DNA from: Chloroflexia bacterium SDU3-3
GTDB lineage: Bacteria > Chloroflexota > Chloroflexia > Chloroflexales > Roseiflexaceae
Direction of reading: 5' to 3'
Assembly (NCBI GenBank): GCA_009268125.1
Contig: WBOU01000008.1
Coordinates: 93,543-157,542, forward strand
Length of the DNA: 64,000 nt
This document shows, piece after piece, positions 1 to 9,957 of this stretch. A program made the position numbers and the translations under genes. Within the stretch, counting starts at the first letter, position 1. Each line of letters opens with the position of its first letter. The notes below the pieces were generated by a model. The model worked only from the letters and a program-made list of their open reading frames with translations, ran no database searches and was not told the DNA's origin.

Positions 1-85
1 CGCCCCCCCCCCCCCCCCCAAACCCCCACACCCCCCCCGCCACACAACCCCGGGGGGGGGGGGGGCCCCCCCCCCCCCCCCCCCG
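1..85. other. Low-complexity poly-C/poly-G edge
   Basis: Runs of C, then about 15 G, then about 20 C, with a few A residues in between. No coding or structured signal is visible. The composition is unlike the rest of the window, and its position at the very edge suggests a contig-end or sequencing artefact rather than biology. Confidence 0.7.
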
Positions 86-103
86 CTGTGTTTTGCCGCG
101 CCG

Positions 104-439
104 CTAGAACGGCTCGATGCCATACTCCGCCAGCTCGTCGGCGTAGTTCTCGATGTCGCTGGTGGTGCGCAGCTTCTTGAGCCGATCGAGCAGTTTGGCG
201 CGCGGCGCGTCGCCCGTCATCACCGCGCGCTCGATAAACTGCTGTAGGTACAGCTTGATGAAGCTCAGATTCTCAGGCGTGAGCTTCTGGCCCGCGAAGT
301 ACTCATCCATCGCCTCCGACAGCTTGCCGGTCTGCTCGGTCATCCAGAAGTGCGGCGGCGTCTCCACCGGGAAGGGGTAGGGGTAGTCGGGGTTAGGCTG
401 AAAAAGAAGATCGCCGATGGCCTCGGGATCGCTGCTCAT
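104..439 (-). CDS. Small conserved protein of unknown function (111 aa)
   Basis: A 111-residue acidic, probably all-helical soluble protein without signal peptide or membrane segment. The ATG at 439 is preceded by AAGGAGC at good spacing; a longer open frame upstream of it is only a shadow of the aminotransferase gene. The N-terminal third is rich in Pro and aromatic residues (NPDYPYPFPVETPPHFW) and the rest is charged helix ending in GIEPF. The general pattern (short PxFW segment, then a helical domain, then a GIxPF end) resembles small hypothetical proteins of cyanobacteria and Chloroflexota, recalled rather than searched. It lies 35 bp downstream of the aminotransferase on the same strand, so the two are probably co-transcribed. 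No function can be assigned. Confidence 0.75.
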   Translation of the reverse strand: MSSDPEAIGDLLFQPNPDYPYPFPVETPPHFWMTEQTGKLSEAMDEYFAGQKLTPENLSFIKLYLQQFIERAVMTGDAPRAKLLDRLKKLRTTSDIENYADELAEYGIEPF

Positions 440-474
440 AATCGTGCTCCTTGCGCATAGTTTATGGGCACTGA

Positions 475-1659
475 TTATATGCGAAATTTGGCCAGCCGCT
501 CCCCCGCCGCCGCGAGCGTCTCGTGGGTCTTCGCGAAGCAGAAGCGCACCAACGCGGGCGCGGCCTCTGGCTCGCGGTAGAATGCCGAGATCGGGATGGC
601 CGCCACGCCCGCCTCGGTGATCAGCCGGTAGCAGAAGGCGTTGGCATCCATCACCCCCAGCGAGCCGATGTCCACGCATGTGAAAAACGACCCCTCGGTG
701 GGCAGGGCGGGCAGCCCGGCCTGCGCGAGGCTGGCCTGCAGCATGGCGCGGCGCTCGGCGTAGTCGGCCACCAGCTGGGTGTAGTAGCCGGCCTCGCCGC
801 TGTGCGCGATGGCCTGGGCCGCCGCCTGCTGGAACGGCGTGGCTGTGGCGAACGTGACCCACTGGTGGGCCTGGCGCACCGCGTGGATGAGCGGCTGCGG
901 CCCGATGGCGTAGCCCACCTTCCAGCCCGTGACGCTGAAGGTTTTGCCCATGCTGTTGATCGTGAGCGTGCGGTCCCACATGCCGGGCAGCGTGGCCAGC
1001 GGCACGTGCGACGCCAGGTCGAACACGATGCGGTCGTACACCTCATCGGTGATGGCCAGCACGTTGTGCTCGCGGCAGAGGTGCGCGATCAGCTCTAGCT
1101 CGGATGTGGTGAAGACCTTGCCGGTGGGGTTGTGGGGCGTGTTGATCAGGATGGCCTTGGGCTGCTGCGCGAAGGCCTGCTCCAGCTCGCCCTCGTCGAA
1201 GCTCCACGCGCCCGACTCGTAGAGCGGCGGGTACAGCCGCACGAAGATCGGCTCGGCCCCGGCCATGGTCAGGTCGGCAACATAGGCGTCGTAGGCTGGC
1301 TCGAACACGATCAGCTTGTCGCCCGGGTTGCACAGGCCTAGGATGGCGTCGCAGAGCGCCTCGGTCGCGCCGCTGGTGACGGTGACCTCGTGCTCCCAGT
1401 CGGGCGCGTGGCCGTAGTCGCGCTCCCACTGGGCGGCGATGGCCTGGCGCAGCTGGGGCAGGCCGCTGGCCGGGGCGTACTGGTTCATGTCGGCGCGGAT
1501 GGCATCCGCCGCAGCCTGCTTCACAAAGTCGGGCGAGGCGAAGTCGGGGAAGCCCTGGCCAAGGTTGATAGCGCTATGGCGGATGGCGAGCGCCGTGATC
1601 TCGGTGAAGATAGAGGTTCCAAAGCCGCTGACGCGGTGGGCAAGTGGTATCGATCGCAT
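475..1659 (-). CDS. Class I/II PLP-dependent aminotransferase (methionine/kynurenine type)
   Basis: A 394-residue fold-type I aminotransferase of the subgroup that includes methionine aminotransferase YbdL and kynurenine aminotransferases. Visible signatures are INLGQGFPDF near the N terminus, the NTPHNPTGKVF loop, the TDEVYD segment with the PLP-binding Asp, and the Schiff-base lysine in SMGKTFSVTGWKVGY. The C-terminal arginine of the substrate carboxylate site is plausible in LVRFCFAKT. The ATG at 1659 has an AGGAG site five bases upstream; the frame stays open farther, into repeat sequence, which is not coding. The exact substrate (Met, Kyn, Gln or aromatic amino acids) cannot be read from sequence. 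The small 111-residue gene follows 35 bp downstream. Confidence 0.92.
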   Translation of the reverse strand: MRSIPLAHRVSGFGTSIFTEITALAIRHSAINLGQGFPDFASPDFVKQAAADAIRADMNQYAPASGLPQLRQAIAAQWERDYGHAPDWEHEVTVTSGATEALCDAILGLCNPGDKLIVFEPAYDAYVADLTMAGAEPIFVRLYPPLYESGAWSFDEGELEQAFAQQPKAILINTPHNPTGKVFTTSELELIAHLCREHNVLAITDEVYDRIVFDLASHVPLATLPGMWDRTLTINSMGKTFSVTGWKVGYAIGPQPLIHAVRQAHQWVTFATATPFQQAAAQAIAHSGEAGYYTQLVADYAERRAMLQASLAQAGLPALPTEGSFFTCVDIGSLGVMDANAFCYRLITEAGVAAIPISAFYREPEAAPALVRFCFAKTHETLAAAGERLAKFRI

Positions 1660-1785
1660 GGCCGCTCCTGTGTCACCCGCTTGGTTTCCTGTGCTACATG
1701 TGCTCGCAAGCATAGCATACCTTGGGGCAGCTGAAATCTGAACTATCTGGCTCAAGTTTGATGCGGAAACGGGAAGGCGCAGCCC

Positions 1786-2027
1786 TTACCACCAAGACAC
1801 CAAGGGGACGAATACCACGAGGACACGAAGGCACGAAGTTTCTTCCCTTTTCTTTTACCACCAAGACTCCAAGACACGAAGGGGAAGAATAACCACGAAG
1901 ACGCGAAGTTTCCCCCTTTTTTACCACCAAGACTCCAAGACACAAAGGGGAAGAAGAGGGGAGAACCACGAAGACACGAAGTTCTCTCCTAGTTTCCCCC
2001 TTCGCGCCTTCGTGTCTTTGTGGTAAA
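1786..2027. repeat. Dispersed octamer repeat cluster upstream of glmS
   Basis: Several blocks of the window's main intergenic repeat. One module is TACCACCAAGAC-CCAAGACAC, the other TACCACGAAGACGCGAAG; both are runs of an 8-bp unit (C[CG]AAGRCR). The last block, at about 1995-2027, is inverted (CCTTCGTG...GTGGTAAAG), so the cluster can form a weak long stem. Not coding. Confidence 0.85.
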
Positions 2028-2057
2028 GAATATGGATGGCGCATCACGGCGCTATCA

Positions 2058-2086
2058 TTTACGCGGGCGCGGGCTGATGGTATACT
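2058..2086 (+). promoter_or_regulatory. Sigma-70-type promoter for the glmS transcript
   Basis: TTTACG (2058-2063), 17-bp spacer, TATACT (2081-2086), with TGG just before the -10 box (extended -10). The predicted start near 2093 leaves about 50 nt before the ribozyme cleavage site. Confidence 0.55.
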
Positions 2087-2143
2087 CTAGCCCATCCGAC
2101 GAAGGGCACAGAAGAGGAGAAGGCACCAACTTTTTCGCTATGA

Positions 2144-2353
2144 GCGCTAGGGCTGCTGTGCCGCACGGCAGTTAACGAGGGCGGAGGTTCCCCACCGCGG
2201 GGTGGGGCTAACGGCCACACGGGCGGAAGCCCGCAGGCTGGCCGGAAAATCGAAAGACCAGCGGATGCCTCCCAGGCGCACCATCGCCTGCGAGCGTCCC
2301 CACAAGGCTCCCCGGCGACGGGCGAGAGGAAAGCGGGGCGCGGTGGTGAACAA
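2144..2353 (+). ncRNA. glmS ribozyme (glucosamine-6-phosphate-activated self-cleaving riboswitch)
   Basis: The region has the conserved order of the glmS ribozyme. A|GCGC at 2143/2144 fits the cleavage site. P2 is formed by CTGC/GCAG, followed by AGTTAACGAGG (2170-2180; consensus AGUUGACGAGG). Next come AATCGAAAGA and GCGGATGCCTCCC (2261-2273), then a P4 hairpin CAGGCG-CACCAT-CGCCTG followed by CGAGCG. Between the second and third elements there is a GC-rich extension with nested hairpins, longer than in the Bacillus examples. When bound to GlcN6P the RNA cleaves its own mRNA upstream of glmS, lowering glucosamine synthase. It lies directly before glmS and after a promoter, as expected. The 3' boundary is approximate. 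Confidence 0.85.
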
Positions 2354-2560
2354 AACCTCAGCAAAGCGGGCTATGCTACGTGCCCCGTGGTCTCTGCTTG
2401 CTCCCAATCTGTAAAGCATAAAACGATGGTGGCCGCGTCGCGCGCCAGCCGAGCTTTCTGCCCCATGGCCTGCGGGCGGCGCTGTGATGCCGCGCCCACG
2501 GCCCGCGCGGGCGGCGGGCATGGCCGCGCCGCGCGCCGCCGCACGAAAAGGAGCAACACC

Positions 2561-4405
<1,845 letters not shown>

Positions 4406-4421
4406 CGGCGGCTGCGGATGT

Positions 4422-4455
4422 GGGCGCTGGGAGAAAATCTCCCAGCGCCCTTTTT
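4422..4455 (+). terminator. Intrinsic terminator of glmS
   Basis: A 13-bp perfect stem (GGGCGCTGGGAGA / TCTCCCAGCGCCC) with an AAA loop region, followed by five T. Its T tract points in the glmS direction; the facing rtcB-like gene ends right at its base. Confidence 0.9.
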
Positions 4456-5991
4456 CTACCCCTTCACCGTGAGGATGGGGTGTAGCTCCACCACTGGCTC
4501 GGCCACCTGCGCGCCGCGCAGTGTCTCGATCACCGGGCCGATCTGCTTGTAGGCGAAGGGGGCCTCCTGCTTCACATCCTGCCGCCAGGCCGCCAGCAGG
4601 TCGGCGCGGGCCTGCAGCTGGGCTGGCTCGACGGGGGTGACGAGGCGGAACTCGCGTAGGAAGGCGTCCAGCTCGGCGTCGTGGCCGCGCTGGGCCTCGC
4701 CGCGCGCCAGGGCGCGGCCCGCCCCGTGGCATGCGCTGTAGAGCGCGTCGGCGCTGCCCAGGCTGCGCAGGATGTAGCTGGGCGCGCCCATGGAGCCGGG
4801 CACGATCACCGGCTCGCCCCAGGGGTAGGGCGTGGCCATCAGGGCCTCGGGGCTGCGGGCCGGGGTCGAGCCTTTGCGGTGCACCACCGCGCCGCCCTCC
4901 TCCTCCCACAGCAGGTTGTGCGGCGAGTCCCACAGCAGGCGCGGCTCCACATCGCCCACCGTTTTCTGCAGCACACGCATGGCCATGTGGGCCAGAAAGA
5001 ACCGATTCGCAAACGCGAAGTTGGCCGCCGCCTGGATGGCGTCGCGGGCGGCCTGGCGCTGGGCGGCGCAGCGCTGGCCCATGGGCAGGATGGCGATGCC
5101 GTTGGGCGGTGCGGGGAAGCCGTGCGGCAGCAGCTCGCGCATGGCCTGGCGGCAGATCGCGCTGGCGGTGTGGCCCACGCCCAGGCTGCCGGTGTGCACC
5201 ATCACCACCACCTGGCCCTCGCGCAGGCTCCAGGCGTGGGCGGTGGCGCGGTCGTGGATCTTGGCGATGCGGTCCAGCTCTAGGAAGTGGTTGCCGCCGC
5301 CCAGGCTGCCGATGTGCGCGTCGTAGGAGTGCCCGCCCGAGCCACGGATGTAGTCGGCCAGCATGGCCGGGACGCTGGCCTGCGCCCCGCCGCCGCCGTG
5401 GATGTAGGGCAGTTCGTCGATCAGCTGCTCCAGCAGCCCGCCCCAGTCAAGATCCTGCTCGCCCTCGGCATACTCTACCGCATCCACCAGCCCGGGCAGC
5501 CCGCCGCGCAGCATGGCCTCGCGCTGGTAGGGCGAGAGCGCGATGCCGCGCCCGCCTTGGAAGAAGCTGTGGCGGATGGCTCGCTCCAGCGCATCCAGGT
5601 GCGGCGCAACCTGCTCGTAGCTCAGGCCGGTGAGGTTGACGCGCATGCCGCAGTTCACATCGGTGCCCACCGCCTGGGGCACCAGCACGCCGCGCGTGCG
5701 CAGCGTGGTGCCTATGGGGATGCCCGAGCCACGGTGGAAGTCGGACGAGAGCGAGACAGCCTCGATGCTGGCATCGCCCTCGAACAGGTCGGGGGCCGCC
5801 GCCTGCAGCGCCTCGATGGTCTGCTGGGTGTCGAGCAGCTGCTCTAGCTCATCCACCGCCGTGCGCTCGATCGGCACCTGCTCGCTGGCGAAGATCCGCA
5901 CGGGCACGCCGTGGCGGTTCGGCAGCTCAAGCCGGTAGGCATCCTGTCGCCGCAGGCGGTAGTCGGATCTGGCTTTGCGTGGCTCGCTCAT
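4456..5991 (-). CDS. rtcB: RtcB-family RNA 3'-phosphate/5'-OH ligase
   Basis: RtcB joins RNA 2',3'-cyclic phosphate or 3'-phosphate ends to 5'-OH ends using GTP and manganese, in RNA repair or tRNA healing. The 511-residue protein shows the family's metal and guanylate residues: GTDVNCGMRV (metal-binding Asp and Cys), GGGNHFLEL, HTGSLGVGH, and the histidine that is guanylylated in HGAGRALARGE. The tail YKQIGPVIETLRG matches the C terminus of the family. It is longer than E. coli RtcB by an N-terminal extension of about 100 residues. The ATG at 5991 has AGGAG five bases upstream. It is convergent with glmS, and no archease or RtcA gene is adjacent. Confidence 0.9.
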   Translation of the reverse strand: MSEPRKARSDYRLRRQDAYRLELPNRHGVPVRIFASEQVPIERTAVDELEQLLDTQQTIEALQAAAPDLFEGDASIEAVSLSSDFHRGSGIPIGTTLRTRGVLVPQAVGTDVNCGMRVNLTGLSYEQVAPHLDALERAIRHSFFQGGRGIALSPYQREAMLRGGLPGLVDAVEYAEGEQDLDWGGLLEQLIDELPYIHGGGGAQASVPAMLADYIRGSGGHSYDAHIGSLGGGNHFLELDRIAKIHDRATAHAWSLREGQVVVMVHTGSLGVGHTASAICRQAMRELLPHGFPAPPNGIAILPMGQRCAAQRQAARDAIQAAANFAFANRFFLAHMAMRVLQKTVGDVEPRLLWDSPHNLLWEEEGGAVVHRKGSTPARSPEALMATPYPWGEPVIVPGSMGAPSYILRSLGSADALYSACHGAGRALARGEAQRGHDAELDAFLREFRLVTPVEPAQLQARADLLAAWRQDVKQEAPFAYKQIGPVIETLRGAQVAEPVVELHPILTVKG

Positions 5992-6087
5992 GTGGCTCCT
6001 GTCCTCGGTCGGTGCGTCGCTGGAGTCTATGCTAGCACGCTGCCGCGCTCGATTCCATACGCCAAAAGAGGGGGCGGTGCTGTTTCT

Positions 6088-6138
6088 TACCACCAAGAGT
6101 CCAAACCACCAAGCGGGCAGAGGACGCGAATACCACGT
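6088..6138. repeat. Single dispersed repeat block between rtcB and hsdR
   Basis: TACCACCAAGAGTCCAAACCACC, followed by a short CGCGAATACCACG remnant. A degenerate copy of the octamer family. Confidence 0.6.
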
Positions 6139-6214
6139 TTGTATCGGGCGGGCTGTGCACGCCTTGCGCCGCCGGAGGGGTGCCTTGGTGTCTGTTTGCG
6201 CTGTAGGCGGCGGC

Positions 6215-9200
6215 TTACTTCTTCGAGAGCCGCTGGTAGAGGTCATCCCCCAGCCGCTCGGCGATTACGCGCTGGAATTCGGGGTCGTTCATGTAGCGGG
6301 CGAACATCGCCTCGTTCTGATCCATGCGGTCGATGAAGATCTCCTCCAGCACCTTGCGGAACAGCAGTGTGAATTTGTCCGACGAGTTGACCTGTGCGGC
6401 CTTCTGTAGCTCGGGGGTGCTGGCGGCGACCTCGGCGATCTGGTCGAAGAACAGTTGGTCGGCCTGGGTGAAGGTGGTGCCGAAGCGCTCGTTGATGATG
6501 TCGATCAGCTGCGAGAGCGCGATCTCGCTTTCGCGCAGCGCGCCGCTGCCCACGCTGGCCGGGCCGCTCAGCGGGCGGGCCTCGCCCTGCGAAAGGTCGA
6601 TGGAGCCTTCGCTCACCTTCTGGAGCCGGTAGTACTCTAGCCGCACCTCGCTGTCGAAGTCGTACTGCGCGCTGTCGGGGCGGCTCGGCAGCTTGGCCGC
6701 CAGGTGCCGCAGGAAGACGTACAGCCGCTCAAGGTCGGAGTCCTGGTAGGGCATGATCTGGCTCAGGAAGGCGTAGAGATCGCGGAAGGCGGTTACTTTC
6801 TTGCGCCACAGCTCGGCCTCTTCGGGCTGGCGCTTGGCCAGCGCCGCGAATCGGTCGACGGCGGGGTCGAGCGCGGCGTTCATGCCCTGGTGGTCGGCGT
6901 AGCTCTGCTTCTGCCGAGGCCGGAAGTAGACCGCGCAGAACCGCTCGACCTCGGCCTGCTGGTAGATGCCCGATGCGTCTAGCTCGGCCTTGATGGTGTA
7001 GAGCTGCTTGGGGTCGGCCTCGTGCCCCATGGTCGCGCCGTCGTAGAACTGCTTGAATGCCTCGCGGATCTCGTCGGGGCTGTTCACAAAGTCGAGCACG
7101 AAGGTGTCTTCCTTCAGCGGGTGGGTGCGGTTGAGCCGCGAGAGCGTCTGCACGGCCTGGATTCCGGCCAGCCGCTTGTCGACATACATGGTGTGCAGTA
7201 GCGGCTGGTCGAACCCGGTCTGGTATTTCTCGGCCACCAGCAGCACCTGGTACTCGCCGCTGGCGAAGCGCTCGGGCAGCTCGCGCTCGGGGATGCCGCC
7301 GTTCATGGCCTCCTCGGTGTAGGTTTTGCCGGGGGCCTTGTCGTCGGCGACGACGCCCGAGAAGGCCACCAGGGTCTGGATGGGGTAGCGCTTGCGCCGG
7401 ATGTAGCGGTCGAAGCTCTGCTTGTAGCGCACGGCCATCAGCCGCGAGTCGGTGACGACCATGGCTTTGGCGTGCCCGCCGATCTTGTGGCGGGTGAAGG
7501 CGTGGAAGTGCTCGACCATCACCTCGGTCTTCTGGGCGATGCTGTGCGGGTGCAGCCGCGCGAACCGCGCCAGCGCTTTGGCGGCCTGCTTGCGCTCGAC
7601 AAACGGGTCTTTCTCGCTCTTCTGCAGCAGCCCGTAGTAGACCTGGTAGCTGGTGTAGCTGCGCAGCACATCCAAGATGAAGCCCTCTTCGATGGCCTGC
7701 CGCATGGTGTAGCGGTGGAACGGCCTGCCATCCCGCCCGAACAGCACCAGGGTCTCATGCTTGGGCGTGGCGGTGAAGGCGAAGAAGCTGATGTTTTTCT
7801 GCCTGGCCCGCTTGGCCATGCCCTCAAACACCTTCTGGTAGTCTTCTTTCCCCTCGTCGCGGGCCTGCTGCTGCGCGGCCTCCATCAGCCGCTCGCCGCC
7901 CAGCGCGCCTTTGAGGGTGGTGGATGTGTCGCCCGACTGCGAGCTGTGCGCCTCATCCACGATCACGGCGATGCGCCGCGTGGCCAGCAGCCCCCTGGCC
8001 GCTGGGGTGTCGCCCTCGCTGCGCCGCTCGGCCAGCCGCTGGAGCTGCTGGGCCAAAAAGGGGAACTTCTGCAGCGTGGTGATGATGATCGGCACCGCGC
8101 TCTCTAGCGCCTCGGCCAGCTGCCGCGTGTCCTCGTCGATTTTCTGCACCACGCCCTGGCGGTGCTCGAACTGGTAGATCGTATCCTGGAGCTGGCGGTC
8201 GAGCACGCGCCGGTCGGTCACCACCACCACGCTATCGAACACGCGCTGGCTGTCGCCGCTGTGCAGCGACGACAGCCGGTGGGCCAGCCAGCCGATGGTG
8301 TTGCTCTTGCCGCTGCCCGCCGAGTGCTCGATCAGGTAGTTGTGGCCCACGCCCTCGCGCTGCGCCGCATCCACCATCTGCCGGATGGCCTGGAGCTGGT
8401 GGTAGCGCGGGAAGACCATGCTTTCTTTGGTGTAGGCCCGCCCGTTCTCGTCGCGCCGCTGCTCGTTCTGAAGGTGCAGGAACTGCGCCAGCATGTCGAG
8501 CAGGCTGTCGCGCTCAAGCACATCCTCCCACAGGTAGGCGGTGCGGTAGCTGCGGCCCTGCGGGTCGGGCGGGTTGCCCGCGCCGCCCTGGTGGCCCTGG
8601 TTGAAGGGCAGGAAGTGGGTGGCCTCGCCCGCCAGCCGCGTGGTCATCCACACCTCCTCGGTGTCCACCGCGAAGTGCACCAGCGTGCGCCGCTTGAAGG
8701 CCAGCAGCGGCTCGCGCTGGTCGCGGTCGGCGCGGTACTGCTGCCGCGCGTGCTCCACCGTCTGCCCGGTGAGTGGGTTCTTCAGCTCCAGCGTGATGAT
8801 CGGGATGCCGTTGAGGCTGATCGCCATGTCCAGCGAGCGCAGCGGCTGCTTTTCGCTGTAGTGCAGCTGGCGGGTGATGCCGAGCTGGTTGTCGGCATAG
8901 CGCTGCTCAAGCTGGGCGTTGAGCTGGTGGGCGGCCTTGAAGTAGGCGACCCGCAGCGTGCGCCCGTAGCACTTGAAGCCGTGCCGCAGCGTGGCGAGCG
9001 CGCCGTGGGTGTCCAGCCAGAACACCAGGTCGCTCAGCACCTGGGCGCGGGTCTTCTCGCCCAGCAACATTTCGATCTTGGCCCACTCGGCGGGCTGGGT
9101 GCGCTGGATGAAGCCGATCACGGTGTCGGGGAAGATCGCCCGCTCGCGGTCGTAGCCGCCCGCCTGCCGCACGTAGCCGTGCCCCAGCAGGTGGGCCTCG

Positions 9201-9247
9201 ATCACGCGCTCGAACGCGGTCTCGCTGTGGCGGGCGCTGGTGCTCAT
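6215..9247 (-). CDS. hsdR: Type I restriction enzyme R subunit (translocase/endonuclease)
   Basis: HsdR gives the type I complex its ATP-driven DNA translocation and cleavage. The 1010-residue protein has the N-terminal PD-(D/E)xK nuclease with the catalytic pair in TLELKNPLTG. Two RecA-like helicase domains follow: Walker A SAGSGKSNT at about residue 300, the DEAH-type box VDEAHSSQSG, motif III FTATP, and the late helicase motif LSRLNR. The C-terminal helical region probably contacts HsdM. The start at 9247 is preceded by GGAGAG. It is the last gene of the five-gene operon, 29 bp after the HNH gene. Intact by reading. Confidence 0.95.
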   Translation of the reverse strand: MSTSARHSETAFERVIEAHLLGHGYVRQAGGYDRERAIFPDTVIGFIQRTQPAEWAKIEMLLGEKTRAQVLSDLVFWLDTHGALATLRHGFKCYGRTLRVAYFKAAHQLNAQLEQRYADNQLGITRQLHYSEKQPLRSLDMAISLNGIPIITLELKNPLTGQTVEHARQQYRADRDQREPLLAFKRRTLVHFAVDTEEVWMTTRLAGEATHFLPFNQGHQGGAGNPPDPQGRSYRTAYLWEDVLERDSLLDMLAQFLHLQNEQRRDENGRAYTKESMVFPRYHQLQAIRQMVDAAQREGVGHNYLIEHSAGSGKSNTIGWLAHRLSSLHSGDSQRVFDSVVVVTDRRVLDRQLQDTIYQFEHRQGVVQKIDEDTRQLAEALESAVPIIITTLQKFPFLAQQLQRLAERRSEGDTPAARGLLATRRIAVIVDEAHSSQSGDTSTTLKGALGGERLMEAAQQQARDEGKEDYQKVFEGMAKRARQKNISFFAFTATPKHETLVLFGRDGRPFHRYTMRQAIEEGFILDVLRSYTSYQVYYGLLQKSEKDPFVERKQAAKALARFARLHPHSIAQKTEVMVEHFHAFTRHKIGGHAKAMVVTDSRLMAVRYKQSFDRYIRRKRYPIQTLVAFSGVVADDKAPGKTYTEEAMNGGIPERELPERFASGEYQVLLVAEKYQTGFDQPLLHTMYVDKRLAGIQAVQTLSRLNRTHPLKEDTFVLDFVNSPDEIREAFKQFYDGATMGHEADPKQLYTIKAELDASGIYQQAEVERFCAVYFRPRQKQSYADHQGMNAALDPAVDRFAALAKRQPEEAELWRKKVTAFRDLYAFLSQIMPYQDSDLERLYVFLRHLAAKLPSRPDSAQYDFDSEVRLEYYRLQKVSEGSIDLSQGEARPLSGPASVGSGALRESEIALSQLIDIINERFGTTFTQADQLFFDQIAEVAASTPELQKAAQVNSSDKFTLLFRKVLEEIFIDRMDQNEAMFARYMNDPEFQRVIAERLGDDLYQRLSKK

Positions 9248-9276
9248 GGTGTTTTCTCTCCGTTTGTCAGTTGGCG

Positions 9277-9957
9277 TTACCTGCCCGGGTATGGGAAGGA
9301 TCTGCCGTGGGCGTCGAAGCAGTCGCTCGCGGTCCCTGGGAAGGCGGCGATCAGCCGCTGGCACATGTCGATGTCGTCTTTGAAGACTTCCATCCAGATC
9401 GAGAAGTTACCATCTCGTGCATTTATGATGATACACTCTCGCATTCTTGGCGTATCTAACTCGGCCAGGGTGTCCCGCATTGATATGGCTTTTTCCCATT
9501 GGTTGCGGCGATCATTCCACCGGCTGTCTTTATTGGTTGAGCGATGTGGGCGATGCCGATGATTGGGGTAGCGGTCTAGCCCAAAGAGCGCCAGCGTGCG
9601 CCGTGCTTTCCTACGCGCCCATCTAGGCAGCGATCTGCGGGGTTTTACGAAACCCTCAGGGGTGTATTCAAACACACAGAAGGTATTGTCGGTGTCGGGC
9701 CAGAAATAGCGCGAGAGCTTGATTTTTTGGTCGCTCTTGGTGGAATTGCAGTTCGGACATGCCAAGAGAAAGTTTGCCCAATCTAATCTGAATTGGGGGT
9801 AAGGATCTTTTGGTTTTTTATGTTCAACCGCAATACTTGTGGTTATGCGCCTCTCGCAATATGAGCAAAATTTTCCAATGGTGCTGATAAGATCTAGTTG
9901 AGCATCGCCATATTCGCGGTAGACTCTGGGGGCTGCCCCTTTATTGATCGGTCTCAT
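9277..9957 (-). CDS. ptuB: HNH endonuclease, PtuB-like (Septu-type defence partner)
   Basis: A 226-residue HNH nuclease with a zinc-knuckle pair. CSYC lies at residues 31-34, the HNH-type histidine in VEHKKP near 46, and CPNCNSTKSD at 67-76. The beginning MRPINKGAAP and the spacing CSYC-(V)EH-NFLL-CPNCN match the HNH family that accompanies retron and Septu ATPases. In Septu systems PtuB is the nuclease effector held by the PtuA ATPase. ATG 9957 is chosen by the MRPINKG start; a GTG at 9972 is possible. It overlaps the ATPase gene by 17 bp, arguing for coupled translation. Its base composition is more AT-rich than hsdR or hsdM, suggesting separate origin. Alternative: a generic HNH nuclease acting with a different ATPase class. 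Confidence 0.75.
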   Translation of the reverse strand: MRPINKGAAPRVYREYGDAQLDLISTIGKFCSYCERRITTSIAVEHKKPKDPYPQFRLDWANFLLACPNCNSTKSDQKIKLSRYFWPDTDNTFCVFEYTPEGFVKPRRSLPRWARRKARRTLALFGLDRYPNHRHRPHRSTNKDSRWNDRRNQWEKAISMRDTLAELDTPRMRECIIINARDGNFSIWMEVFKDDIDMCQRLIAAFPGTASDCFDAHGRSFPYPGR

